Part shown: positions 1 to 9,130 of the stretch, piece by piece
Layout: each line of letters begins with the position of its first letter
How positions within the stretch are numbered: the stretch's first letter is position 1
Origin: Pseudomonadota bacterium
Lineage (GTDB): Bacteria; Pseudomonadota; Gammaproteobacteria; Xanthomonadales; Xanthomonadaceae
Assembly (NCBI GenBank): GCA_023438325.1
Contig: JAEXRB010000036.1
Span: 1-21,970 of the forward strand
DNA length: 21,970 bases
Reading direction: 5' to 3'
The notes under the pieces: generated by a model
The model's input: only the letters and a program-made list of their open reading frames with translations
What the model was told of the DNA's origin: nothing
Database searches by the model: none
Position numbers and translations under genes: made by a program

Positions 1-650
1 GCGTCCATCAGGCCGGAGGCGGATTCGGACATCAGCCGGTAGCCGACAACCAGGATGTTCACGCCCACCAGGATCGCGATCACCGGATCCAGCCAGTTCC
101 AGCCTGTCAGCCACGCCAACCCCAGGCCCACCACGACCCCGACCGAGGTGTACACGTCGGCCATCAGGTGCTTGCCGTCGGCGCGCAGGGTGATGGAGCG
201 GTGGCGCGTGCCGACCTTGATCAGGATCCGCCCGACGATGCCGTTGAGGACGGCGGCCATGATCGAAACGGCGAGGCCGATGCCGAGCGATCCCAGCGGC
301 CGGGGGTTGAGCAGGCGATCGATGCCCAGGTAGATGATCGAGGCCGCGGCGACGAAGATCATGATCCCTTCCAGCGCGGCGGAGAAATACTCCGCCTTGC
401 TGTGGCCGAAGTGGTGGTCGTCGTCGGCCGGCCGGGCGGCGATGGTCAGCGAGACCAGGGCGACGATGGCGGCCACCAGGTTGACCATCGATTCTGCGGC
501 GTCCGACAGCAGGCCCACCGAGCCGGTGATCGCCCAGGCGCTGCCCTTGAGCAGCACCGTCAGCACCGCGGTCACGATGGCCAGCCAGGCGTATTTCCTC
601 AGGTCCGGCGTGGCTTCGGCCGTTCTGTCGCGGGGTTTCATGGCGACCAT
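1..650 (-). CDS. Cation diffusion facilitator (CDF/FieF-like) transporter, C-terminus cut by window edge
   Basis: This is an inner-membrane divalent metal cation/proton antiporter of the CDF family, which exports metals such as Zn, Fe or Mn. The frame is open from an ATG at 650 to the left edge, giving 216 residues without a stop. Hydrophobic helices are visible from about residue 20 onward. The TM2 metal-site region reads GLLSDAAESMVN (D50, E53, N57), and the TM5 region reads ADGKHLMADV (D158, H161, D165), matching the usual HxxxD metal-binding pair. The segment ARPADDDHHFGHSKAEYFSA fits the cytosolic loop between TM2 and TM3. The cytoplasmic C-terminal domain lies outside the window. A second in-frame ATG at 641 is an alternative start; neither has a strong Shine-Dalgarno sequence. 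The metal cannot be assigned. It appears to be the ordinary chromosomal neighbour at the left side of the island. Confidence 0.9.
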   Translation of the reverse strand, partial: MVAMKPRDRTAEATPDLRKYAWLAIVTAVLTVLLKGSAWAITGSVGLLSDAAESMVNLVAAIVALVSLTIAARPADDDHHFGHSKAEYFSAALEGIMIFVAAASIIYLGIDRLLNPRPLGSLGIGLAVSIMAAVLNGIVGRILIKVGTRHRSITLRADGKHLMADVYTSVGVVVGLGLAWLTGWNWLDPVIAILVGVNILVVGYRLMSESASGLMD

Positions 651-890
651 TGTCTGCTGTGCGCGCGGGTCCGGCCAGCCGAAGCCTGTCGCCTCACGAT
701 CACCAGGGTCGCCCGGAATCTCCACGTGGCCCGTACGAACACGTTGTCATTGCGGCGCGCGCCGGGCGATTTCCTCGCGCGGCGGAGGATGCCCCCGTTG
801 GTCATGGTCTACCACACCCACCGCATCCCGAGCAGTTCGTCGCTGACCTGAAATCGCTCAGCAACAGCTAGCCGTTGGGGCGCCGAGTAA

Positions 891-912
891 ACGATACCGG
901 CGCCGTGATCGT
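891..912. repeat. Imperfect 22-bp palindrome centred on GGCGCC
   Basis: Arms ACGAT (891-895) and ATCGT (908-912) flank a central GGCGCC (899-904), and 18 of 22 positions are self-complementary. It lies in the gene-poor stretch and has no T tract, so it is not a typical terminator. It could be an operator, a recombination site or chance in GC-rich DNA. Confidence 0.25.
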
Positions 913-953
913 AGGCCGCTTTGGCCGGAAGCGAACATCGATAGGGCAGGGGA

Positions 954-1250
954 TTAGGGATGTTTATCGGGGGTAGGGAAGGGCACTTCCGACCGGACCA
1001 GAACTTCCGCTAAAGCCGATAGCTGGCGTGGGCAGTTCCCGCAATGCCGGCGTAGCCGCTCATACGCATAGCGGGACAACACCACGCGGCACTCGGCAGT
1101 GTGGTGCGTCGGCCCGTTTGATCGATAGTTGAGCCAGACCATCCAGATTCCCGACGATTCCATCGCCGCCGACTCGGTGGTGACTTCGCTCGTGCTCCCG
1201 CGTTGGGGGCGGCAGCGTCCGGCAGCCTTGGCACGAACACGGCCGTCCAC
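954..1250 (-). CDS. Possible small hypothetical ORF downstream of the STAND gene
   Basis: A 98-codon frame starts with GTG at 1250, 34 bases after the end of the STAND gene and on the same strand. An internal ATG at 1163 would give a 69-residue product starting MESSGIWMVWLNYRSNG. The second half has a fairly protein-like composition (aromatic residues, a CGNCP motif), while the first 29 residues look like arginine/alanine-rich noise. No clear Shine-Dalgarno sequence precedes either start, and I recognise no family. It could be a small gene co-transcribed with the large gene, a remnant, or simply an open frame by chance. Confidence 0.2.
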   Translation of the reverse strand: MDGRVRAKAAGRCRPQRGSTSEVTTESAAMESSGIWMVWLNYRSNGPTHHTAECRVVLSRYAYERLRRHCGNCPRQLSALAEVLVRSEVPFPTPDKHP

Positions 1251-1284
1251 ATCCGCTGACGCGCGCTACCGCGCCGGAAGCACG

Positions 1285-4200
1285 CTAGAACTTCGATTCT
1301 TCCATTTCGTTCGACCGGCCAGGGGTGTAGCTCACCTCGAGAGAGGGGCTCATCCAGATGACCGCGGTGGTATGCCAGTAGCGGCTGCGCTCTCTGCCGT
1401 AGCCTGCGTCGTGGCGGCGCAGGCGCACCAGCCACATCAGGTCGGCGTCGCGGGCCTCCAAGTACGCGCGCACGACGTCGGTACGGCACCATAGGCGTGA
1501 GCCTTCGCTCGCACCTTCCTCCTGTCGGCTGGATTCGATCCATGCGTCGGCCCGTACCACGGTCTCGCCGGCGGCGTTCTCCCAGGTCCGTTCGAACGGA
1601 TCGACAGATCGCAGCTTGGCGAACGCGGTGGCGTCCTGGCTCAAGCGCGGGCGCTGCACCGCGCCGTCGGCGCCCAGGGGGTCGGTCTCGTCCAGATGCG
1701 CATAGGCCTCCTTGCGCACGATCCACGGCAGGTATGGCGCATCGCGCTTCGAGGCCACCCCGTCGTCTTCGTACATCTGCAGCTGCGGCACATGGGCTTG
1801 GAAGGGGCCCTGAGCGGCCACCTCCTCGGCCAATGCGGCGCTCTGGTCCCGCGGCGCCAGCGCCGACATCACCCGGATCTCGACGTTCTCGTTGGAGTGC
1901 CAACTACCATCGACGGTGAGCCAGTTTCCCACCGAGTCACCGATCCCTAGCAATGATTTCAATGCGGCCGGATCTGCGGTGAGGTCCACCGCCGTGTCGC
2001 CGACCGCCATCAAGGAGACCCAGGTGTCCAAGGGCTGGGGATCCATGCCGTCCGCGAGCCACAAGCCCGCCGGGTGCGTCACGACCTGGCGCGAGAGCCA
2101 TTCCTCCCATGGGTCGTCCTCATCGTAGCTGCGCCAGACCACCGAGTGCGCAGCAAGCAGATCGCCGGCCACCGAAAACAAGGCGTGCCAGGCCAGCTGC
2201 TCGCCGTGAGCCTGGTCCTCGGCGTCAATACCGCGCGTGTAATGGTCGCGCCCGGTGCGCGACCGCCCCTTGCGATCGCTCATGAACTCGATATCGCCAT
2301 CGTGTTTACGCACCTTGGCGACGAGGGCGTCCACCGTTTCCCAATGCGGCCGTCCGAACAGGCGCGCCAGCTGTGCAACGTCGTCCTTGCTGAAGTCATA
2401 GTCCAGGTGCAGTTCGTGCTGAGGCGCGGCCATGCCCTTGGGACGCATGGGGGAGAAGTCGCTTCCGTAGTAGTCCTTGTCCTTTCGGGCCACGAAGCTC
2501 GATCGATTGACGCGCAGCAGCTTCTGGACCCGTGCCTTCGAGAGGCGCACCTCACCTGCATTCACACAGGCCAGCAGGGCTTGCGCCGCGAAATGCCGCC
2601 GAAGCACATGGCGGTCGACGGTGTCCAAGGCGATCGTTTCGAGGAAATCGGCATGCCGAGCGACGATCTCGGGCGCCTCTAGTGCGATGCGCGCCATCGC
2701 GACCAACAACCAGAGCTGGGCGTGCTGGTAGAAGAACGGCAACTCTGGCGCCTGGAAGGGAACTGCGTCGCGACGCCGATACTTTGCAACGACCCCATCC
2801 AGCACCTCGGCGCGTTCCAGGCGGACCGCTGTGCGCAGGCTATGGGCGGCGAACCACCGCTGCCGGGTGATGGGCGAACCGAGCTGGAACCAGGTCATTC
2901 CTGCGACGGCCTCGACCGCATCCCCAGTAAAGGTCATCGCGTCCTGCCACGCCCCGTCCTCCGTGTTGGACGCAAGCTTCGCCGGTCCGCTCTGCAGCAG
3001 GCGCGTCAGCGCCGCCTCGCCCACGCCGTGCGACGTCTTCCCGTTGAACTCCGCAGCGAAGTTGAGCCACACCGAGGCCGGCACCGGCATCTTGGGACGG
3101 GTGAACTCGTGGATGAGGAGCATCAGCACGTCGCGGCGCGCCAGATCACAGATCTCCTCGAGGGCGCGGACGTGCGAGTCCGATAGGTAGTCGAAGGAAA
3201 TGTACTCGCGCGCATTCACCCGTGCGATGACCGGTGCGCATGCCTTGAGCGCGTCGGCGACGGCGAGCGAGGAGCCGCCCCATTTCTCCTTGCATGTGCG
3301 CAGCTCGCGTTCTTTCTCGTACAGGTCCAACATCTCGAGCCGCGCGATCAGCGCCAGATAGTCAGGCCATTGCTTGAAAGCTACCTTCGCTCGCAGCGTA
3401 TCGAGGACATCGCTCGTGAAGCGCATGTTCCGGTGATGCGTGCGCGCCGCATCGAGGACGCGCCCAACTGCAACCTCATCGAGCGGATCGGTGTCCGCGG
3501 CGAGCTGCAGTAAGTGCGTCTTCGCCGCGGCCTGCTCGTCTTCCCAAGTTCGAGGCGCCGCGTCGGTCCCGGGCGCGCGCCAGTTGGCGCGCGTGTTGTG
3601 GTCATCGCGCTTGATGTCGATTCGATCCGCCGCCGCGTCCAAGTACTGTCGCTGCCATGCGTCCTGGCCCAGCACCGCGCCGGCCAAGCGGGCGAGTGCG
3701 CGAGGCGTTTCCGAGCCCAGTGAACCGGGGTTGTTCTGTAGGTATTGCGCGACAAGCTCGGTGGCCACGGCGGGCACGCGTGCGGACGGCTTGGATTCGA
3801 GGGTGGCGACTAGCTGCGTGGTCCCGCACACGTAGAGCTCGGCTGGATTCGACAGTCGCAAGAGCGTCAGGGCGAGCTCGGCGTCGAGCTTTTCGTCCTC
3901 CAGCAAGGCCCGCACGTACGGCAACAGCGTGTAGTCCAACGAGATTCGCCCGCGGTCCTGCCACCGCGCCAACCTGGCGAGCCCGGCCACACCGGATACC
4001 CGGCTCATCGCGGCGCCATAGGAACCCCAGTGGAACTTCTGTTCCTCGCCGAAATTGAGCTCGCAAATGTTGGACAAGGTATGGCTCTCGCGCTGGCCGA
4101 GACCCTCGCCGGTCAATGCGCCGGCGAAGTGCATCAACCCCTCGACAAAGCGGTAGTCGCCCGAGCCGATCGCGTCCATTTGCTCGAGCCCCTTACGGAA

Positions 4201-7200
4201 GTACACGACCGCTTCGACGGGGCTTGCCATAGCGATCGCCTGCCCGAGGCGCGCGAAGTGTGCAGCGCGATCGGTGACATCGTGTTCCTTTTCGGTGGCG
4301 ACGCTCGCCTTGATTGCGAGCGCGCCGGCCATAGCATGGAACGCTGGCCGGGACGCCAGTAAGGCAACGAGCCCGATCAGGTGGAACACGGACGTGGTGT
4401 CCGGTTCGCTGGCAGCTTTGATATAGGCCGCGACCTCGTCGACTGGAAATTCGTCATTCGCCGCAAGAGCCAACGCCAACAAGCGCTCGCCGACCGCGTT
4501 GTGCTGCTGTCGCGCCGAGCGGCCGCCCGAGTGGTAATCCGCGGTGTTGCGAAGCGTGATCCATTGGGCGGTCAGCGGCGCCAAGGTAGGTGCCGCGGAA
4601 CCGGAACCGACAACAGCCTGTGCAAAGTCACGCGCGATATCGAGCCAGCGCGGCAATCGCTCATTGAGGAACTGCGCGGCCGATGCGTTGTGGCTGTAGT
4701 AATGGCGCGTATCTTCGTTGGCGTCCCGGGCGGCCTTGGCTTTCGCCTGGTAGTCCGCGTCGAGTGCCTCCTTGAGCGCGGTGACGAACTCCATGTCCGG
4801 CAGATGCGGAGGTAATGCTGCGGCGTGTTCGGCCAGTTCGCGCGGCAGCAAGTCGCGGGGACCAATCAGGGTGCCGGTCGCGCAGCAGGTGATGACCTGC
4901 CGCGCAATGTACGTGGTGATCTCACCGATCCAGTACGAGTCCATGAACACGTGCAGGCCGGGCGGTACCAAGGGCAACGCCGCAAGGATTGCGGTGGATT
5001 GGGCAGGCATCCCCAACCGCACCGCCTTAGCCGCAGCCTCCACCATGCCCTGCACCAACGGGCGTTCGTCGGGCCGGTAGTGATCCCGAAGCTTCACCGG
5101 TCCGTCCGCCATGCATGCCGCCGCGAGCGACTTGAGCTGGACGCGTTGCTGCTCCGGGCTGCCGGTGGTGTAACGAATTGCCGCGGCGATCGGCCCGATC
5201 GACGCCAGCGCATCAACACAGGCCCGGATCACCTCGGGTGGGAGCAAGGGCGCGGCATCGGGCCGGCGCGCCAGCAGGAACATCGCCGTGGCGGTGTCGT
5301 ACCCGTACTCGGCGCTGTCCCAACCCGATAGGTCTCGAGCCGCCGCCTTGCCGTCGCCCCTAAGCAGGTAGCAGAACGGGAGCGCCGCCAAGTCCAGCAC
5401 CGTTGGGTGCACTCGGTCATGCGCGTCGCTCTTCTGGTGGAAGTAGTGCTGCAGCCACTCAGCAACCCACCGGGCGTGCCAGATTGCCTCAGCGGTCTCG
5501 CCCATCAGTCCATGCGCAATCGCCAGACGGGCGTGGCGGGAACCGGGCCACGGGGTTCGTGCCTCGAAGATGCGCCGAAGCGAATCCGGATCGGCCGAGG
5601 CGACCACGAGATCGGGGTAGTCCAGCAGATACGTCGTTCCCCGCTGGTCCATCGCGGCGAGGGTCGACAATTCAACCAGCAACGGTACGAGTTGGTCGAG
5701 GTCGTTGACGCGAACGGCATGCGCCACGGCGGCGCGAAGTCGTGCATGGCGAATTGTCTGTTGGCCTACGGTGCCAGTGATGCTCGCAGGCAGCCGCTCG
5801 TCGAAGGCCAACTGGAAGAGCTTCTCGCCATCCTCCAGTTGCAGCAGCAGGTCGGGAAGCGTCGTGGCGGCATAGACCGACTCGCCCTGCATGGCGAACA
5901 GGTTCGTCGCCAGCTCACGCAGCAGCGCCGCGTCGCCGGCATAGTTGCGTCGGATGAGGGTTTCGGTGGGCTCGTCGCGGAACATCAGGCCATGCTTGGT
6001 CTGCTCCAGCAGCGGCGACAGGTCTGCCGCGAAGCTGACGACCGCGCCTTCGGCCATGCCGTTGACTTGCGCGAACTCCTTGAGCGGCACGGGCGGCGGC
6101 AAGGTGGCTAGACCCGCCAGAAAAGCGCGGATGCTGCGATCGGCATTGCCCAGCTTGCGTGCCTCAGCCAAGGCCTGGTCAATGCGGTGCTGGATCAGAT
6201 CGTCCAGCGCGATCGGCTTGTCGATCTCGCTCGGCGCCAGCAGACCAGGTTCCGCGGCCAAGTGCTCCAGCACACGAGCATTGCCCTTGGACCGCGCCTG
6301 GCCCACTTGGACCATAGTCTCGGTCAGCTTGCTCACGCGGGTGCGCAGGAACGCACGTGTTTCTCGCTCGACGAACGGCGCCAGTTCGAGCTCCTCAGCG
6401 GAGATCTCGCCGGTTGCGGTGAGTCTTCGGTGCGTTCGGGCACTGACAACCACCTGCAGACCGGGAATTGCTGCGCCATGCTCCAAGCTCTGCAGCAACA
6501 GGCGGGGGAACGAATCCTGGCTGCGATCGTGAGCGATCTCGCTGGCGTTATCGATCGCGTCGAGCAGCAGCACCAGTTGCCGATCCGCCGAGCCTCGCCG
6601 CAATGTCGCGACAGCTTGTTCCAGGCGCACGCGAAAGGCGCGAAGGATGTCTTCGCTGTTGCTGGTCGAGGGCAACATGGGATCGCACAGCCCCCGACAG
6701 GCGAGCTCATTGGCGATATGCACCAGACCGCGGCTTGGTAGGTGCCTGCTGTCGTCGGAGGCACGGTATTGGCCCATGCCGAAGCAGTCGAACAGGATCG
6801 TCTCATGCTCATGGGCCAGGCGGGCGGCCAGCGAGTTCATAAAGACCGTCTTACCGAACCCGCCTTCGGCATGCACGACCAACGGCCGAGTGAGCCGCGG
6901 GATGCGGTGAACGGTGTTGTTCAACTGCACTCGATCAACCACTTTTCCGATCGGCGGAAAGCTGGCCGGCGCCGGGAGCAGATCTTTGTCGTCGGACAGG
7001 CCCAACGCAGCCAGCACGTCTGTGCGCACGATGACGTTGCGGTGTTGCTTGATTAAACCGGCCTTGTCGCGTGCCATCTCCCGGATGTCCGCGAGACGGC
7101 GGCGGGCCATGTGGTCCCGCGCGTCTGACCAGTCCACCAGGGTGAGTGCGAGCTGCTGCTTGTTCTCGCGCAGGTCGCCGGTTAGGCCGATCATGTCCAG

Positions 7201-7854
7201 CCGCGCGGCGAACTCGGCGAGGTCTTTGCCCGTCAGCTTGCAGGCGTCCGCCACCTGCCTCGCCTGCGTTTTCGCGCCGCCCTTGACCGCACTTTGCGCC
7301 GCCAAACCTTCGATGGCCTCGAGCAACGCGGGCTCGATGGGTCGATTGGTTACCAGCTCGAACCGCAACTTTGCCCGCGCCTTCTCAGTCCCGATCGACT
7401 TCTTACAGGCGCGATACGTGCGCGCGAACTTGCCGACGGTCTTCTTCGCATCCGCCGCCCGAAATGGCTTGTGTTCGGCCGCCTTGGAGTACTTCACCTG
7501 GACCACCACCACGCGCTTGGCGTGCTGCAGGTTGGCCCGACCTCCGAAGTACATGACCGCGTCGGCGATCTCATTGCCTTCGTTAGAGACTCCGCGCTGG
7601 TCCTCGTTGGCGAAACCTTCCACTGCAATGCCGACCAACTCGGCCCCGGGCAGGAGCAAGCCGAGGCACTTTCGCGCGACCCAAGCTTCGTGGAACTCGT
7701 GGCCGTCGCGGGAGGCGCGGACGGTGTCTACCGCCGGGCGCGCCCGGGGTTCGGCTTTCCTCTTCGGCTTGGACGATGCTTTAGGCTTCTGCCTGGCCTT
7801 CCGCGGGGTTGCGGTCTTGAGCGTCGCAGCGGACTTCTTTTTATCCTTCGCCAT
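1285..7854 (-). CDS. Giant STAND NTPase with N-terminal PD-(D/E)XK-like nuclease domain (Avs/NLR-like defence protein)
   Basis: This 2189-residue protein is predicted to be a cytoplasmic immune sensor. Residues 1-42 are a Lys/Ala/Pro-rich basic tail. Residues 50 to about 190 look like a PD-(D/E)XK (Cap4/Mrr-like) nuclease: HEFHEAW, then VEGFANED, EIADAVMYF and VVVVQVKYS, giving the E...D...QxK order. Residues about 310-560 are a P-loop NTPase with Walker A GGFGKT (331-336, K335) and Walker B LVLLLDAIDNAS (D432). From about 600 to the C-terminus the protein is mostly helical, repeat-like sequence, as expected for a TPR-type sensor, ending in a small domain with GSRLWCRTDVVRAYLEA. The order nuclease, NTPase, long repeats matches Avs (AVAST)-type antiphage STAND proteins, which degrade DNA after binding phage proteins; that activity here is inference. 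The start at ATG 7854 is preceded by a weak AGGCGG. It lies 92 bases after the recombinase gene on the same strand. The exact family is not recognised. Confidence 0.8.
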   Translation of the reverse strand: MAKDKKKSAATLKTATPRKARQKPKASSKPKRKAEPRARPAVDTVRASRDGHEFHEAWVARKCLGLLLPGAELVGIAVEGFANEDQRGVSNEGNEIADAVMYFGGRANLQHAKRVVVVQVKYSKAAEHKPFRAADAKKTVGKFARTYRACKKSIGTEKARAKLRFELVTNRPIEPALLEAIEGLAAQSAVKGGAKTQARQVADACKLTGKDLAEFAARLDMIGLTGDLRENKQQLALTLVDWSDARDHMARRRLADIREMARDKAGLIKQHRNVIVRTDVLAALGLSDDKDLLPAPASFPPIGKVVDRVQLNNTVHRIPRLTRPLVVHAEGGFGKTVFMNSLAARLAHEHETILFDCFGMGQYRASDDSRHLPSRGLVHIANELACRGLCDPMLPSTSNSEDILRAFRVRLEQAVATLRRGSADRQLVLLLDAIDNASEIAHDRSQDSFPRLLLQSLEHGAAIPGLQVVVSARTHRRLTATGEISAEELELAPFVERETRAFLRTRVSKLTETMVQVGQARSKGNARVLEHLAAEPGLLAPSEIDKPIALDDLIQHRIDQALAEARKLGNADRSIRAFLAGLATLPPPVPLKEFAQVNGMAEGAVVSFAADLSPLLEQTKHGLMFRDEPTETLIRRNYAGDAALLRELATNLFAMQGESVYAATTLPDLLLQLEDGEKLFQLAFDERLPASITGTVGQQTIRHARLRAAVAHAVRVNDLDQLVPLLVELSTLAAMDQRGTTYLLDYPDLVVASADPDSLRRIFEARTPWPGSRHARLAIAHGLMGETAEAIWHARWVAEWLQHYFHQKSDAHDRVHPTVLDLAALPFCYLLRGDGKAAARDLSGWDSAEYGYDTATAMFLLARRPDAAPLLPPEVIRACVDALASIGPIAAAIRYTTGSPEQQRVQLKSLAAACMADGPVKLRDHYRPDERPLVQGMVEAAAKAVRLGMPAQSTAILAALPLVPPGLHVFMDSYWIGEITTYIARQVITCCATGTLIGPRDLLPRELAEHAAALPPHLPDMEFVTALKEALDADYQAKAKAARDANEDTRHYYSHNASAAQFLNERLPRWLDIARDFAQAVVGSGSAAPTLAPLTAQWITLRNTADYHSGGRSARQQHNAVGERLLALALAANDEFPVDEVAAYIKAASEPDTTSVFHLIGLVALLASRPAFHAMAGALAIKASVATEKEHDVTDRAAHFARLGQAIAMASPVEAVVYFRKGLEQMDAIGSGDYRFVEGLMHFAGALTGEGLGQRESHTLSNICELNFGEEQKFHWGSYGAAMSRVSGVAGLARLARWQDRGRISLDYTLLPYVRALLEDEKLDAELALTLLRLSNPAELYVCGTTQLVATLESKPSARVPAVATELVAQYLQNNPGSLGSETPRALARLAGAVLGQDAWQRQYLDAAADRIDIKRDDHNTRANWRAPGTDAAPRTWEDEQAAAKTHLLQLAADTDPLDEVAVGRVLDAARTHHRNMRFTSDVLDTLRAKVAFKQWPDYLALIARLEMLDLYEKERELRTCKEKWGGSSLAVADALKACAPVIARVNAREYISFDYLSDSHVRALEEICDLARRDVLMLLIHEFTRPKMPVPASVWLNFAAEFNGKTSHGVGEAALTRLLQSGPAKLASNTEDGAWQDAMTFTGDAVEAVAGMTWFQLGSPITRQRWFAAHSLRTAVRLERAEVLDGVVAKYRRRDAVPFQAPELPFFYQHAQLWLLVAMARIALEAPEIVARHADFLETIALDTVDRHVLRRHFAAQALLACVNAGEVRLSKARVQKLLRVNRSSFVARKDKDYYGSDFSPMRPKGMAAPQHELHLDYDFSKDDVAQLARLFGRPHWETVDALVAKVRKHDGDIEFMSDRKGRSRTGRDHYTRGIDAEDQAHGEQLAWHALFSVAGDLLAAHSVVWRSYDEDDPWEEWLSRQVVTHPAGLWLADGMDPQPLDTWVSLMAVGDTAVDLTADPAALKSLLGIGDSVGNWLTVDGSWHSNENVEIRVMSALAPRDQSAALAEEVAAQGPFQAHVPQLQMYEDDGVASKRDAPYLPWIVRKEAYAHLDETDPLGADGAVQRPRLSQDATAFAKLRSVDPFERTWENAAGETVVRADAWIESSRQEEGASEGSRLWCRTDVVRAYLEARDADLMWLVRLRRHDAGYGRERSRYWHTTAVIWMSPSLEVSYTPGRSNEMEESKF

Positions 7855-7946
7855 TACCGGTTCCGCCTAGACCTGATCTAAGGATACCCGAGCGGCACTG
7901 GCCAGGATCGACGTTGAGAAGTACTCGGAATTGGTGCGCGATAGCC

Positions 7947-9026
7947 CTACTTGAGAAGACGGCCTGCCGGATTATCTTCTGCTGCACCTGCTTGAAAATA
8001 CCCGATCACGCTTGCCACGGAACGATGCTCGGTCATCGCCATTACCGCTGGCAGTGGCACCCCTTGCTTGCCGGCTTCGGTAACGAACCCTGACCTGAGG
8101 CTGTGCGCCCCAAAGTCCCCCTCCAATCCCGCCAACTTGGCCCGACGCTTAACGATCGACGCCACTGAGCCAGGGAGCAGGGCAGGGCCGACCCGACCCT
8201 TCCAGATCCGCCGGAAGATCGCTCCTTCGTCGATCCCAGCGGCCACGAGCCAAGCTGCTAAGGCCTCGGCGCTGCGCCCCAAGATTGGCTTGTCCGGTGT
8301 AGAACCCGCCGTCACGCCCGCCTGCTGGGTCTTGGAGTACTCCAGCCGATAGATGTACCCGTCTTCGCCGACCTTGCGCAGGTCGCGCATATCCGCGGCC
8401 GCGATTTCACTGCGCCGGCGCCCGCCACTGGCAAAGCCGAAGCAGAGCAGGGCACGGTCGCGCAGACCTTCCAGACTGTCATCGCAGGTCGCCAGCATGG
8501 CCTCGAGTTCGGCCCGGGTGATCGCGGTCTTCTTGGTCGGCCGCTCGCCGCGCTTGACGGCGGCACGCCGAGCCCGGCTCAGCAATGTCCGGACACTGGG
8601 TAGCTCGCAGGGGTTGGCCAAGCGCTTGAGCTTGTGGGCGGTAGACAGCACGGCCACACGCTGGACCACGGTCGACAGCTTCAGCGGCCCAACCTTGGCC
8701 TTCAGGCCGGCGGCAACCAAAGCCTGATCGATTGCCAGGGGCAGCTCGTTGACCAGGCCGGTCTTGCTCTTGCGCTGGATGTGGTCGACTAAGAACTGGA
8801 TCACCACAGCCTCACTCGCCGGCAAGGCCAGCTCAATGCCGTAGCGGGCTTGGTGCCAGCCGGCCCAGTAGCGCAGGGCAGTGGCGTAGCTGCGGGTCGT
8901 GTTGGCCGCGGCCGCTTCGGCGAGCAGTTCGCGCACCGCATCGGCGGCCTGCTGGGCAAGCTGTTCCGGCAGGACCAGATTCGCGGCTGTCGCTAGGGTG
9001 ACGGGCAATATGCCATTTCGCTTCAT
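7947..9026 (-). CDS. Tyrosine-type site-specific recombinase/integrase
   Basis: This is a 359-residue DNA strand-exchange enzyme of the phage-integrase/XerC-D fold. Residues about 20-150 form the N-terminal SAM-like core-binding domain (ANTTRSYATALRYWAGW). The catalytic domain follows, with R204 in GGRRRSE, K232 in the beta-hairpin YSK, H308 and R311 in HSLRSGF, H334 in TEHRS and the nucleophile Y343 in VIGYFQ. All expected catalytic residues are present, with the usual nine-residue H-to-Y spacing, so the enzyme looks active. The start at ATG 9026 has no visible Shine-Dalgarno sequence and lies inside an inverted repeat, so leaderless translation or tight autoregulation is possible. It is divergent from the KfrA-like gene. 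It could have mobilised the island or act locally; no attachment sites were identified. Confidence 0.9.
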   Translation of the reverse strand: MKRNGILPVTLATAANLVLPEQLAQQAADAVRELLAEAAAANTTRSYATALRYWAGWHQARYGIELALPASEAVVIQFLVDHIQRKSKTGLVNELPLAIDQALVAAGLKAKVGPLKLSTVVQRVAVLSTAHKLKRLANPCELPSVRTLLSRARRAAVKRGERPTKKTAITRAELEAMLATCDDSLEGLRDRALLCFGFASGGRRRSEIAAADMRDLRKVGEDGYIYRLEYSKTQQAGVTAGSTPDKPILGRSAEALAAWLVAAGIDEGAIFRRIWKGRVGPALLPGSVASIVKRRAKLAGLEGDFGAHSLRSGFVTEAGKQGVPLPAVMAMTEHRSVASVIGYFQAGAAEDNPAGRLLK

Positions 9027-9082
9027 ACTATGTAATGTACGTTATGAAATAGGGCGCTTACTAGCGATAATCATCACTTATC
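9022..9082. promoter_or_regulatory. Divergent control region with two inverted repeats (candidate KfrA-like operators)
   Basis: The 104-bp gap between the recombinase and kfrA-like starts contains two inverted repeats. TTCATA (9022-9027) pairs with TATGAA (9043-9048), and GATAA (9066-9070) pairs with TTATC (9078-9082). Between the first pair lies the near-palindrome TAATGTACGTTA, and the recombinase start codon itself sits in the left arm. KfrA proteins are known to bind inverted repeats in their own promoters and repress them, so these are plausible operators controlling both divergent genes. The position of the -35 and -10 boxes is not certain. Confidence 0.4.
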
Positions 9083-9130
9083 ACCAGTACGGAAGCAACA
9101 GAGTAGGGCGTCCGCGTAGGAGATCCGTCC

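Larger units (their letters stand above)
651..1284. other. Gene-poor stretch between the CDF gene and the STAND gene
   Basis: No well-supported gene lies in these 634 bases. Short open frames exist on both strands, but they are arginine-rich and lack ribosome binding sites. The only things worth noting are a weak minus-strand ORF (954-1250) and an imperfect palindrome (891-912). No tRNA-like cloverleaf and no T-rich terminator were found. As the left boundary of the accessory region it is a possible place for an attachment site or a decayed gene, but nothing in the sequence proves either. Confidence 0.5.

Noticed and set aside
650..871. A 73-codon plus-strand frame ending in HPEQFVADLKSLSNS
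   Set aside because: The last residues look protein-like, but no ribosome binding site, conserved start or family was seen; it could be a gene remnant at most.
1010..1903. A 297-codon minus-strand frame overlapping the end of the STAND gene
   Set aside because: It is out of frame with the STAND gene and arginine/glycine-rich; the STAND frame is continuous and protein-like to its stop.
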